Made by a program: the position numbers and the translations under genes. 19,405 nucleotides of DNA from JBBTYG01 sp964483045 (lineage in GTDB: Bacteria > Patescibacteriota > Minisyncoccia > UBA6257 > 2-01-FULL-56-20), in NCBI GenBank assembly GCA_964483045.1, contig CAYZZK010000006.1, positions 1-19,405 of the forward strand. Direction: 5' to 3'. Shown piece by piece: positions 6,767 through 12,999 of the stretch; position 1 is the stretch's first letter; the number at the start of each line of letters is the position of its first letter. The notes beneath the pieces are model-generated. The model worked only from the letters and a program-made list of their open reading frames with translations, had not been told where the DNA came from and searched no databases.

Positions 6767-6937
6767 ATGAATTGCAAGTATTATTGTGGTAGGTGCGACG
6801 AACATTATTTTAGAAGGTATACCAATGTGAATGAAAAGCATGACAAGTGCGGCGAGTTTTCAGCTATTGTGTGGGGAGCGAGCGATGTGGTCTTGGATGG
6901 TCGTGCCGATGACGGAGAGAGATATCCCGTGAACTAG
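6767..6937 (+). CDS. Small Cys-rich protein (56 aa), possible zinc ribbon
   Basis: ATG 6767 to TAG 6935-6937. The product starts MNCKYYCGRCDEHYF, with three cysteines as CxxxCxxC, a histidine soon after, and a KHDKCGEF segment with a fourth cysteine. This spacing resembles a small zinc-binding protein. The C-terminal half is acidic. I recognise no family. A hairpin ends just upstream, and no Shine-Dalgarno is visible. The stretches 6594-6725 and 6938-7053 hold no other gene I can support. Confidence 0.45.
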   Translation: MNCKYYCGRCDEHYFRRYTNVNEKHDKCGEFSAIVWGASDVVLDGRADDGERYPVN

Positions 6938-7032
6938 CCCTTTTTAATTTTAGTTTGGGGGCTGTGATCTATAATTTTATTTGGAGAGCAGCTCCGAAAT
7001 TTTCTACTGTGTTCGTTGTTTTATATCCGAAC

Positions 7033-7059
7033 ATTGCGCACCGTGCAATGGTGTATAAT
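7033..7059 (+). promoter_or_regulatory. Promoter with palindrome for the 294-aa gene
   Basis: TATAAT at 7054-7059 lies 30 nt before ATG 7090. TTGCGC at 7034-7039 could be a -35 box (14-nt spacer). ATTGC (7033-7037) and GCAAT (7045-7049) form an interrupted palindrome over the -35 region and could be an operator, but this is only suggestive. Confidence 0.4.
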
Positions 7060-7089
7060 AGAAGTGGTCGCGATTACACAACTTAAACT

Positions 7090-7974
7090 ATGATACAGCC
7101 ACAAATCGCTGCATATGCAAAAACCCAGCTTGGGTTGGGGATGAGCGAAGAAGTTATACGAAACGCCTTGGTTGAAGCAGGGTGGACCGTGCAAGACGTC
7201 GAAGATTCCATAAAAAGCGTCGCGCAAGAAAAGCAGCCCGATGTTATGAGCCCTGTTTCTTCCGCCACTCCCTCATCCAGACCCAGTACACAGTCCCACG
7301 GTTTCTCGTCCCAGCCGATAAATCTGAAAGACCTTTTCAGAGGGGCCGGCGAAGGCGGAGATTCTTTGGTGGCAGCGGCGGACTCATCCAAAACAGAAGC
7401 TTCCAAAACTGAAACGCAGGCAATCGAGAGTGTTTATTCGAAGGCGGATACTAGCGCGCTGTCCGCAAGTAAATCCGGGAATATTTCAAAGATAGTTGAA
7501 ATCGCGGTTGCCGTTATTGCGCTCGCTTCGACCGCGGCTGCAGTTTTTCTATATGTAAGCAATAAGAAGTTGGCCGACCAAGTTACTGCGCTAGCCGCGG
7601 CGCAGTCTGCAACTTCCGGGCTTACAACCCAACTCACGGATCTTACCGCGTCAAAGCTGTCGGCCGAGAGGCAGCTTGCCGATGCCTTGAAGGAAGCGGA
7701 CCAATTGCGCTCGGAACTTTCGTTTTTCGTTCTCCCGGCGGGTTCGCCTCAAGAAAGCGCGTTTTCCTTGAGTGGTGTATTGACGATGGATGACAAGCAG
7801 CAGTACAGCGTTACCGCCTCGAGCGGGCTTGAGGTGTTCATCAAAAATTCAAAGATACAGCAAATCGATGCCGTGCTTAGGCCATTAGTTGGCCAAAATA
7901 TCGAGATTTCCGGAACTCATGCCCAGTTTTCTATGGACGTTACAGTTTCTGTCGTTAACGGAGTATCACTCTAG
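7090..7974 (+). CDS. Membrane-anchored coiled-coil protein of unknown function
   Basis: The product has 294 residues. The N-terminal part (about 1-43: AYAKTQLGLGMSEEVIRNAL, then VEAGWTVQDVEDSI) is a small helical motif that recurs at the N-terminus of many Patescibacteria membrane proteins. A polar, low-complexity region follows (about 48-130). One membrane segment lies at about 134-156 (IVEIAVAVIALASTAAAVFL), followed by a coiled coil (about 160-215, AERQLADALKEADQLRSEL). A compact C-terminal domain (about 218-294) ends in beta-rich sequence (SGVLTMDDKQQYSVTASSG, NIEISGTHAQF). The topology is probably N-terminus inside with the C-terminal domain outside. No catalytic motif is visible. It faces gatA convergently. 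Confidence 0.7.
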   Translation: MIQPQIAAYAKTQLGLGMSEEVIRNALVEAGWTVQDVEDSIKSVAQEKQPDVMSPVSSATPSSRPSTQSHGFSSQPINLKDLFRGAGEGGDSLVAAADSSKTEASKTETQAIESVYSKADTSALSASKSGNISKIVEIAVAVIALASTAAAVFLYVSNKKLADQVTALAAAQSATSGLTTQLTDLTASKLSAERQLADALKEADQLRSELSFFVLPAGSPQESAFSLSGVLTMDDKQQYSVTASSGLEVFIKNSKIQQIDAVLRPLVGQNIEISGTHAQFSMDVTVSVVNGVSL

Positions 7975-7986
7975 TAACCAAAACAG

Positions 7987-8009
7987 AGCCCGTCGGCGCG
8001 CTGTGGGCT
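7987..8009 (+). terminator. Weak hairpin between convergent genes
   Basis: AGCCC (7987-7991) and GGGCT (8005-8009) form a short stem between the stop codons of the 294-aa gene and gatA. T-runs are poor on both strands. Confidence 0.35.
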
Positions 8010-8012
8010 AGT

Positions 8013-9464
8013 TTATCTTGTTTCTTCGTACATCCGCCCGAGGCCCAGTATGTCCGCTTCTCGAAAATGTTTACCTATGAGTTGAAAACCAACGGGAAGT
8101 TCTTTGGGTGCAAGTGAGGATGAGGGCTTTGTCGGAATGGATATTGCGGGCACTCCGGCAAGGTTGGCCGGGCCGGTAAAGACATCCGAAAGGTACATCG
8201 CAAGCGGATCATCGATTTTCTCACCGATTTTGAATGCCGGAGTTGGGGCAACCGGAGAGAGAATGACATCGACGTCCGCGAAGGCCTCGTCAAAGTCTTG
8301 TTTAATGAGAGTTCGCGCCCGCTGGGCTTTTTCATAATAAGCGTCGTAGTATCCGGAAGAGAGTACGAACGTCCCAAGGATAATTCTTCGCTTGGTTTCC
8401 GGCCCGAAACCGGCGCCGCGCTGTTTGAGATAAATTTCATTCAGTTTTAAGTTTCCGATTTCCGGTTTTAGGTTTCGTGCATACCTGATCCCGTCGAAGC
8501 GCGCCAAATTGGAGCTTACTTCCGCAGGCATAGTGAGATAGTATGTGGGAATTGCATATTTCGTGTGCGGCAAGGATATGCTTTTGAATGTGAATTTTAG
8601 CGCCTTGAATTTTTCTATGACGCGCTCGATTTCCGAAGACACTTCCTTGCTCAATCCTCCTACGAAATATTCTTCCGGCAGTCCGATAGTAAGCGCGCGC
8701 AGTTCGTCGGAGTCGGTTTTTTCAAAATCCTCGAAGTCCATTTCCGTGCTCGTCGCGTCGAGCCGATCCTTTCCCGCAATCGTGCGGAAAAGGATCGCCG
8801 CATCTTCCACGGTTTTGGCAATCGGCCCGATTTGATCCATACTCGAGGCCATCGCTATAAGGCCGGATCGGGAAACCGCGCCGTAGGTCGGCTTCAGTCC
8901 GACAACGCCGCAGAAGGACGATGGTTCCCTGATGGAGCCGAACGTGTCCGAGCCCAAGGCCGCGATCGCAAGATCGGAGGCGACTGCCACTGCGGAACCG
9001 CCCGATGAGCCGCCCGGAACCCGGGTGTGGTCGTAGGGATTTTTCGTGATTTTAAAAGCCGAATTTTCAGTGGATGATCCCATCGCGAATTCATCCATGT
9101 TGGTTTTCCCGAGGAATATGGCGCGTTCGTTTTTGAGTTTTGCGATCACGTCGGCGTCATAGCTTGCCCGATATTGTTCGAGTATTTTGGAGGCAGCCGT
9201 TGCGGGTAATCCTTTAATTAAAATATTATCTTTGATCGCGAGCGGCACCCCGGCAAGCATGCCCACTTTTTCTCCCTCGCCGATCGCGAAATCAAGCGCT
9301 TCGGCCTCTTTGAGGGCATGTTCCTCGTTCAAACTTAGATATGCTCCAAGATTCCCATCAACCGAGGCAATGCGAGCGAAAAATTCTTTCGCGACCTCGA
9401 GCGCGGAAAATTTTTTCTTCACAAGCCCGTCGTGGAATTTTTTTATCGTCAGATTCTCGGTCAT
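8013..9464 (-). CDS. gatA: Asp-tRNA(Asn)/Glu-tRNA(Gln) amidotransferase subunit A
   Basis: This glutaminase subunit of GatCAB frees ammonia from glutamine so that GatB can convert Glu-tRNA(Gln) or Asp-tRNA(Asn) to Gln- or Asn-tRNA. The product has 483 residues, normal for GatA. The amidase-signature triad is visible: Lys78 in PLAIKDN, cis-Ser153 in PGGSSGGSA, and nucleophile Ser177 in GSDTFGSIREP. The family normally has GSDTGGSIRQP. Here the residue two before the nucleophile is Phe175 instead of Gly; its backbone NH belongs to the oxyanion hole. The codon is TTC, so the change needs at least two base substitutions from Gly. The start overlaps the gatC stop as ATGA, which implies translational coupling. 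gatB is not in the window. Confidence 0.95.
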   Translation of the reverse strand: MTENLTIKKFHDGLVKKKFSALEVAKEFFARIASVDGNLGAYLSLNEEHALKEAEALDFAIGEGEKVGMLAGVPLAIKDNILIKGLPATAASKILEQYRASYDADVIAKLKNERAIFLGKTNMDEFAMGSSTENSAFKITKNPYDHTRVPGGSSGGSAVAVASDLAIAALGSDTFGSIREPSSFCGVVGLKPTYGAVSRSGLIAMASSMDQIGPIAKTVEDAAILFRTIAGKDRLDATSTEMDFEDFEKTDSDELRALTIGLPEEYFVGGLSKEVSSEIERVIEKFKALKFTFKSISLPHTKYAIPTYYLTMPAEVSSNLARFDGIRYARNLKPEIGNLKLNEIYLKQRGAGFGPETKRRIILGTFVLSSGYYDAYYEKAQRARTLIKQDFDEAFADVDVILSPVAPTPAFKIGEKIDDPLAMYLSDVFTGPANLAGVPAISIPTKPSSSLAPKELPVGFQLIGKHFREADILGLGRMYEETR

Positions 9465-9757
9465 GTTTCAAATACGGGCGGGATTTTGAGAAAACCGTCT
9501 TCGGATTCGGGGAAGGCGTCGTATGTGCCTGCGCCCCGGTTGGCTTCGCTTGCCGCATCTTCTCGGAATATATTTTTTAGATGCGTCCCGCCGGTCATCG
9601 GTTCGACGTGCGACGTGTCGAGTGCTTGAAGCTCCTCAAAATACGCGAGTATTTTGGAAAGATCGGTAAGAATCTTTTCCTCTTCGCGGGGAGTTAGCTC
9701 GAGGCGGGCGAGTTTCGCAAGATGCTGTATTGTTTTTTTGGTGATTGGCGAGGACAT
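9461..9757 (-). CDS. gatC: Asp-tRNA(Asn)/Glu-tRNA(Gln) amidotransferase subunit C
   Basis: The product has 98 residues, the usual GatC size. GatC wraps around GatA and GatB and stabilises the complex. It begins with ITKKTIQHLAKLARLELT, then EEEKILTDLSKILAYFEELQ and LDTSHVEPMTG, and ends with a conserved FREDAASE and FLKIPPVF tail. It is the first gene of a gatC-gatA operon, with a 4-nt overlap. A promoter can be seen on the minus strand with TTGCCT (9805-9800) and TACAAT (9781-9776), 18 nt apart. Confidence 0.95.
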   Translation of the reverse strand: MSSPITKKTIQHLAKLARLELTPREEEKILTDLSKILAYFEELQALDTSHVEPMTGGTHLKNIFREDAASEANRGAGTYDAFPESEDGFLKIPPVFET

Positions 9758-9775
9758 GGGGAAATGAACTCTAGA

Positions 9776-9805
9776 ATTGTATCAATAAACGGCGGCTTCA
9801 GGCAA
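9776..9805 (-). promoter_or_regulatory. Promoter of gatC-gatA
   Basis: On the minus strand, TTGCCT and TACAAT are separated by 18 nt. The -10 box ends 18 nt before the gatC ATG, which gives a short 5' leader of about 12 nt. Confidence 0.6.
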
Positions 9806-9808
9806 TAT

Positions 9809-9842
9809 AAAAATCGCTCCGATCACGATCGGAGCGATTTTT
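9809..9842 (-). terminator. Bidirectional terminator, 16-bp perfect stem
   Basis: AAAAATCGCTCCGATC (9809-9824) pairs perfectly with its complement at 9827-9842. T-runs lie on both strands. It ends the 120-aa gene unit and separates it from the gatC promoter. Confidence 0.9.
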
Positions 9843-9857
9843 GGTGGAAACATCCGG

Positions 9858-10220
9858 TTACGGTTTCCATATACTGATCGAATCCACGAAACGGCGTTCG
9901 GCGCAGTTGTGCGCCTCGGGTCGGGTTTCATCCCAGCCAAATTGCACGCGGCCGTCGCGTTCGCATTCGGCGGAAAACCTCAAGTTTGTAATTCCTTGTT
10001 CGCCGCGCTTCAGGTCGAATTCAGAATCAAATTCTCGGAATTTGAAATGTTCATTGCCGCACCACAGGGTGATTTCGGCACCGTTCGGAAGCTCGATTTC
10101 GCCTTCCCATAGTTCCTCAATGAACCGGGCAACCGCATATCGGTTGCTTTCGTTACCAACAATAAGGGCGCCTTCGCCGTGGCCAACGCCGCGATACAGC
10201 CAGTTAATTTTGGTTGTCAT
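9858..10220 (-). CDS. Unknown 120-aa protein downstream of an Ile attenuator
   Basis: I do not recognise this protein. It is soluble, acidic and mixed in structure, with no signal peptide or membrane segment. It begins MTTKINWLYRGVGHGEGALI and contains ELPNGAEITLWCGNEHFKFR and a segment VQFGWDETRPEAHN. There are three cysteines and several aromatic residues, but no known motif. It lies 49 nt behind the terminator of an Ile-rich leader and ends 16 nt before a perfect terminator, so it appears to be the only gene in an isoleucine-controlled unit. No Shine-Dalgarno is visible. The frame is well delimited by signals on both sides, which supports a real gene, but its function is open. Confidence 0.65.
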   Translation of the reverse strand: MTTKINWLYRGVGHGEGALIVGNESNRYAVARFIEELWEGEIELPNGAEITLWCGNEHFKFREFDSEFDLKRGEQGITNLRFSAECERDGRVQFGWDETRPEAHNCAERRFVDSISIWKP

Positions 10221-10268
10221 AGATTGTGAAAGGACTCGCCCGTTTTTTCTTTTTTTGCATACTCGTGC

Positions 10269-10299
10269 AAAAAAATGCCAGCTCGGGCGAAGAGCTGGC
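10269..10299 (-). terminator. Attenuator terminator of the Ile unit
   Basis: On the minus strand, GCCAGCTC and GAGCTGGC (10299-10292 and 10284-10277) form an 8-bp stem with loop TTCGCCC, followed by A and seven T. The stretch 10287-10303, which includes the 5' arm, is complementary to 10348-10364 inside the leader ORF at 16 of 17 positions. The transcript can therefore form either this terminator or an antiterminator. Confidence 0.85.
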
Positions 10300-10319
10300 T
10301 TGTATCTGCGTCTGGTGTT

Positions 10320-10418
10320 TTAGTAGTGACCGATTCGTTTCGTAGGCACAAGCAAGCTCTTCGCTTTCTGATGGCTGATAATAATGCTAATAATTGCGAT
10401 GATTAAAAGGCGTTGCAT
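10320..10418 (-). CDS. Ile-rich leader peptide (32 aa)
   Basis: ATG 10418-10416 to TAA 10322-10320. The first half reads MQRLLIIAIISIIIS, so codons 6-14 hold seven Ile codons (ATC, ATC, ATT, ATT, ATT, ATT, ATC). The segment GCGAAGAGCTTGCTTGT (10364-10348), starting 12 nt after the last Ile codon of the run, can pair with the 5' part of the terminator. This is the logic of amino-acid leader peptides such as IlvL and LeuL: a ribosome stalled for lack of Ile-tRNA leaves the segment free, the antiterminator forms, and the downstream gene is transcribed. The start codon lies 6 nt after a TAATAT -10 box, so the transcript is nearly leaderless. A hydrophobic small protein is the alternative, but the pairing argues for a leader. 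Confidence 0.8.
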   Translation of the reverse strand: MQRLLIIAIISIIISHQKAKSLLVPTKRIGHY

Positions 10419-10424
10419 GAATTC

Positions 10425-10454
10425 ATATTAGCGCCCCGGGGGACTTGTCGTCAA
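10425..10454 (-). promoter_or_regulatory. Promoter of the Ile leader unit
   Basis: On the minus strand, TTGACG (10454-10449) and TAATAT (10430-10425) are separated by 18 nt. The leader ATG follows 6 nt later. Confidence 0.7.
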
Positions 10455-10474
10455 TTCATTGCTCGGGAAATTAA

Positions 10475-10505
10475 AAAGTCCCAACCGCGTTTGTGGTGGG
10501 ACTTT
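10475..10505 (-). terminator. Bidirectional terminator after the 76-aa gene
   Basis: AAAGTCCCA (10475-10483) pairs with TGGGACTTT (10497-10505). On the minus strand the stem is followed by TTTAATTT, on the plus strand by GATTTTTTT. It closes the Phe-controlled unit just before the Ile promoter. Confidence 0.8.
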
Positions 10506-10527
10506 GATTTTTTTGAGCGCTCGCGTT

Positions 10528-10758
10528 TCAGGCGGGCATGAGAAACGTCCGATGGGCACGAATAACGCCCGGCGGTTCCTCCATCTGTACCGTTTTGATG
10601 TCGCGGTTGTTCTCGTGCTCCGGGGCTTGGGGGATAATTTTCCCCACGGACCCGGCCGGATACACTCGGGCCGGCACGCCTCCGGTCTTGAACTCATTGC
10701 GGAGCATGATTTTCGCGCCGCGGCGCAATTGTCGCTTGGGTTTTCCATTTCGTTTCAT
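10528..10758 (-). CDS. Unknown 76-aa basic protein downstream of a Phe attenuator
   Basis: ATG 10758-10756 to TGA 10530-10528. A longer frame exists from a TTG at 10818 but begins inside the attenuator T-run, so the ATG is preferred. The N-terminus is very basic (MKRNGKPKRQLRRGAKIMLR). Then follow FKTGGVPARVYPAGSVGKII and VQMEEPPGVIRAHRTFLM. The alternation of short hydrophobic strands with Gly/Pro turns suggests a small SH3-like beta barrel with a basic tail, which could bind nucleic acid; this is inference. I recognise no family. It lies 59 nt behind the Phe-leader terminator and 22 nt before the next terminator, so it is probably the only gene of the unit. Confidence 0.6.
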   Translation of the reverse strand: MKRNGKPKRQLRRGAKIMLRNEFKTGGVPARVYPAGSVGKIIPQAPEHENNRDIKTVQMEEPPGVIRAHRTFLMPA

Positions 10759-10816
10759 ATCGAATTTCGGGGGTTTTAATTTGTTAGTGAGCGGTTTTGG
10801 CTTGCACCCGCAAAAC

Positions 10817-10848
10817 AAAACGAGCTCTCGGTTTCGAGAGCTCGTTTT
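10817..10848 (-). terminator. Attenuator terminator of the Phe unit, 14-bp perfect stem
   Basis: AAAACGAGCTCTCG and CGAGAGCTCGTTTT form a perfect 14-bp stem with a 4-nt loop, followed on the minus strand by GTTTTGC. The 13 bases of 10844-10832 (CGAGCTCTCGAAA on the minus strand) are perfectly complementary to 10895-10883 inside the leader ORF. This allows an antiterminator that destroys the terminator stem. Confidence 0.88.
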
Positions 10849-10866
10849 GGGTATCGTTCGGTTTAT

Positions 10867-10953
10867 TCAACCATGCGCAAGGCGAGCTCTCGAAATTGAT
10901 GCCCTAAACCAAAAGAAGTTGAATAGCTTGAAGAGCCGACTGAAATCCTTCAT
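10867..10953 (-). CDS. Phe-rich leader peptide (28 aa)
   Basis: ATG 10953-10951 to TGA 10869-10867. The peptide starts MKDFSRLFKLFNFFWF and has six Phe codons in residues 4-16, plus one Trp. Ten nt after the last Phe codon begins TTTCGAGAGCTCG (10895-10883), which pairs perfectly over 13 bp with the 5' arm and loop of the terminator at 10817-10848. The ORF stops just past this segment. The layout equals that of PheL-type attenuators, but the downstream gene is an unknown 76-aa protein and not pheA or pheST. The ATG is 9 nt after the -10 box. A short amphipathic basic peptide with its own function is possible but less likely given the pairing. Confidence 0.8.
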   Translation of the reverse strand: MKDFSRLFKLFNFFWFRASISRARLAHG

Positions 10954-10962
10954 GTATTCGAT

Positions 10963-10989
10963 GGTATATTTTGCGCCTGTGTTTGTCAA
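10963..10989 (-). promoter_or_regulatory. Promoter of the Phe leader unit
   Basis: On the minus strand, a consensus TTGACA (10989-10984) is followed after 15 nt by TATACC (10968-10963). The leader ATG is 9 nt further on. Confidence 0.65.
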
Positions 10990-11015
10990 GCGAAAACAAA
11001 TCGCCGGCACGCGAA

Positions 11016-11045
11016 TAAAAAACGGGCTCTTTGTGAAGAGCCCGT
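11016..11045 (-). terminator. Terminator of leuA
   Basis: On the minus strand, ACGGGCTCTT and AAGAGCCCGT form a perfect 10-bp stem with a 4-nt loop, followed by TTTTTATT. It begins 22 nt after the leuA stop codon. Confidence 0.9.
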
Positions 11046-11067
11046 CTATGTTGATGGCCAGATTCGA

Positions 11068-12612
11068 TCAGTGGCCGTTTTGCAAAAAGCGATTGACGGC
11101 GTTCAGGTACGCCTGTGCGGTCGCTTCGATGACGTCGGTACTTGCGCCCTTGCCCGCGGTAATTATTCCTTTTTTGAAACAAACTTTCACGGCGACTTCT
11201 CCCAGGGCGTCTTTTCCTTGGGACACGGCGCGAAGCGAATAATCCATCAACTTCCCCCTTGTTTTGGTGATGCGATCCACTGCTTTGAGCACTGCGTCGA
11301 CCGGCCCGTCTCCGGCGCTTGTCGCTTCTTCGTCTCTCGGAGAATTCTTGTGATTCAGTCGAATCGCGGCAACGGGTACGGCGTTGCTGCCGCTGGTGGC
11401 GCTGAAGTATGTGAGCGTCCACGCGGGCGAGACAGTCGTGATTTGGGTTTCCGCAAGCGTTGCGAGATCATCGTCATACACGAACTTCTTTTTATCGCCG
11501 ATCTCCTTGAATTGAGCGAAGAGCGTTGCGATTTCGGCTTCGCTTAATTTGAAGCCGAGGTGATTCAGGCGCGCCGCTATCGCCGCGCGGCCGCTGTGCT
11601 TGGTAAGGGGCAGTTCGGTTGGGCCCCATCCAACTTCGTGCGGATCCATGATTTCGTACGTTCCCCGGTGCTTGAGTATGCCGTCCTGGTGGATTCCGCT
11701 TGAGTGCGCGAAAGCGTTCAGTCCGACAATCGCCTTGTTGCGTTGAACGGAAAGCCCGCTCATCCGCGAGACGAGGCGCGATGTTTTCACGAGCTCGCGC
11801 GTGTTTACTCCGCAGGCCAGCTTGCCGAAGACATCGCTGCGCGTTTTTACCGCCATCACAATCTCTTCGAGCGAGGCGTTTCCCGCGCGTTCGCCGATGC
11901 CGTTTACCGTGCATTCCACCTGCCGTGCACCGGCGTGGACCGCCGCAAGCGAATTCGCTACTGCGAGTCCCAGGTCGTTATGGCAGTGCACGCTGATAGT
12001 GGCCGCGCCGGTGCCGAATTCGATTATCTCGCGCGAGAGACGGCGAATGAGTTCGGCGAATTGCTGCGGTACCGCCCAGCCGACCGTGTCCGGGATGTTG
12101 ATGGTCGTTGCCCCCGCCTTGATTGCCGCCTTGCAGACTTGGATCAGAAAGTCCGGTTCGGTCCGCGAGGCATCTTCGGGCGAAAACTCCACGTCATCAA
12201 CAAATGTTCGGGCGTGTTCCACGCCCTGAACCGCCAGATGCATGATTTCGCCGCGCGCTTTTTTGAGCTTGTGCTCGCGGTGGATTTTGGATGTCGCGAG
12301 AAAGACATGGATACGCGCGCGTTTGCCCGCCGGCTTCAGAGCGCCGGCTGCCGCTTCGATGTCTTGTTTCGTGCATCGCGCAAGTCCGGCGATAATCGGA
12401 CCCTTGATCTCGCGTGCGATTTGGCTCACTGCCGCAAAATCGCCCTTACTCGCGGCGGGGAAGCCCGCTTCGACGATGTCCACGTTCAAGCGCGCAAGTT
12501 GCCGCGCGACCTCGAGTTTTTGCCGGAGATTCATCGACGCTCCCGGGCACTGCTCGCCGTCGCGAAGCGACGTATCGAATATGAGGATTCTGTTTTCCAT
12601 ATGTTTTTCCAT
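11068..12612 (-). CDS. leuA: 2-isopropylmalate synthase
   Basis: It condenses acetyl-CoA with 2-oxoisovalerate to 2-isopropylmalate, the first committed step of leucine synthesis. The product has 514 residues, full length for the long LeuA form. The TIM-barrel domain starts ILIFDTSLRDGEQCPGASM, with metal-binding Asp13. The second signature HCHNDLGLA has metal ligands His209 and His211. GIGERAGNA and HSSGIHQDG follow. The C-terminal regulatory (leucine feedback) domain spans about 385-514. An alternative start is the second ATG at 12600, with GGAAA shortly before it. A Leu-rich leader and attenuator lie upstream, so expression responds to leucine supply. No other leu or ilv gene is in the window. 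A Leu pathway gene is unusual for a CPR genome, most of which lack amino-acid synthesis. Confidence 0.96.
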   Translation of the reverse strand: MEKHMENRILIFDTSLRDGEQCPGASMNLRQKLEVARQLARLNVDIVEAGFPAASKGDFAAVSQIAREIKGPIIAGLARCTKQDIEAAAGALKPAGKRARIHVFLATSKIHREHKLKKARGEIMHLAVQGVEHARTFVDDVEFSPEDASRTEPDFLIQVCKAAIKAGATTINIPDTVGWAVPQQFAELIRRLSREIIEFGTGAATISVHCHNDLGLAVANSLAAVHAGARQVECTVNGIGERAGNASLEEIVMAVKTRSDVFGKLACGVNTRELVKTSRLVSRMSGLSVQRNKAIVGLNAFAHSSGIHQDGILKHRGTYEIMDPHEVGWGPTELPLTKHSGRAAIAARLNHLGFKLSEAEIATLFAQFKEIGDKKKFVYDDDLATLAETQITTVSPAWTLTYFSATSGSNAVPVAAIRLNHKNSPRDEEATSAGDGPVDAVLKAVDRITKTRGKLMDYSLRAVSQGKDALGEVAVKVCFKKGIITAGKGASTDVIEATAQAYLNAVNRFLQNGH

Positions 12613-12624
12613 TCGTTTCAGAGT

Positions 12625-12777
12625 TTAATGGGGTTTTCCGTTTACAGCCGTAGGTTTGGCCGGGAACTTTCGAATTCGAGGTTCTCGACGGTGAAGATGT
12701 CTGCTGATGGTTTTGGTGTGTCCGTTCGGTGCCGTTCTGCGATATCCGTTTAATGCGGTGTATTTCATGAGTGGCAT
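12625..12777 (-). CDS. Possible small basic protein between attenuator and leuA (50 aa)
   Basis: An ORF from ATG 12777 to TAA 12627-12625 ends 12 nt before the leuA ATG. It begins MPLMKYTALNGYRRTAPNGH and is rich in Arg, Lys, His and Pro, without a known motif. It occupies most of the 230-nt space between the Leu terminator and leuA. It could be a small gene coupled to leuA or just an untranslated leader. The sequence does not decide. Confidence 0.25.
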   Translation of the reverse strand: MPLMKYTALNGYRRTAPNGHTKTISRHLHRREPRIRKFPAKPTAVNGKPH

Positions 12778-12843
12778 GCGATGAGTTGTGAAGGAACTGC
12801 TGCGCGTAATGCGCCACCGTGGGTTTATTTTGTTCTGCGCCTG

Positions 12844-12876
12844 CAAAACAAAACCAGCTCCTGGTGAAGAGCTGGC
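12844..12876 (-). terminator. Attenuator terminator of leuA
   Basis: On the minus strand, CCAGCTC (12875-12869) and GAGCTGG (12860-12854) form the stem with loop TTCACCAG, followed by TTTTGTTTTG. The stretch 12880-12863 pairs with leader bases 12928-12911 at 16 of 18 positions (two G-U), so an antiterminator can form instead. It shares 19 identical bases (AGATACAAGCCAGCTCTTC) with the Ile terminator. Confidence 0.85.
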
Positions 12877-12900
12877 TTGTATCTACTTATGTCGGTTTGA

Positions 12901-12984
12901 TTAACTAGAGACAAGCGAATTCTCCACCTTTGGTTGGGGGATAAGAAGGAGCTGTAGAAGCAGATTCAATGATTTGATGTTCAT
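12901..12984 (-). CDS. leuL: Leu-rich leader peptide of leuA (27 aa)
   Basis: ATG 12984-12982 to TAA 12903-12901. The peptide contains SLNLLLQLLLIP: seven Leu codons (TTG, CTG, CTT, CTA, CTC, CTT, CTT) within residues 6-14. Fourteen nt after the last of them begins GGTGGAGAATTCGCTTGT (12928-12911), the antiterminator strand. With scarce Leu-tRNA the ribosome stalls on the Leu run and leaves this strand free to pair with the terminator's 5' side, so leuA is transcribed. With ample leucine the ribosome covers it and the terminator at 12844-12876 forms. The position before leuA matches the amino acid sensed, which strongly supports the reading. I use the name leuL for the function, not for homology. 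Confidence 0.87.
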   Translation of the reverse strand: MNIKSLNLLLQLLLIPQPKVENSLVSS

Positions 12985-12999
12985 GATTACATTTTGAAG

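Noticed and set aside
10528..10818. A 96-residue version of the Phe-controlled protein from TTG 10818
   Set aside because: Its start lies in the T-run of the attenuator terminator; ATG 10758 is the better start.
9841..12753. Long plus-strand open frames opposite leuA and the attenuators (for example 11704-12753)
   Set aside because: They mirror the codon structure of leuA, are rich in Arg and Ala and have no family motif; they are antisense shadows.
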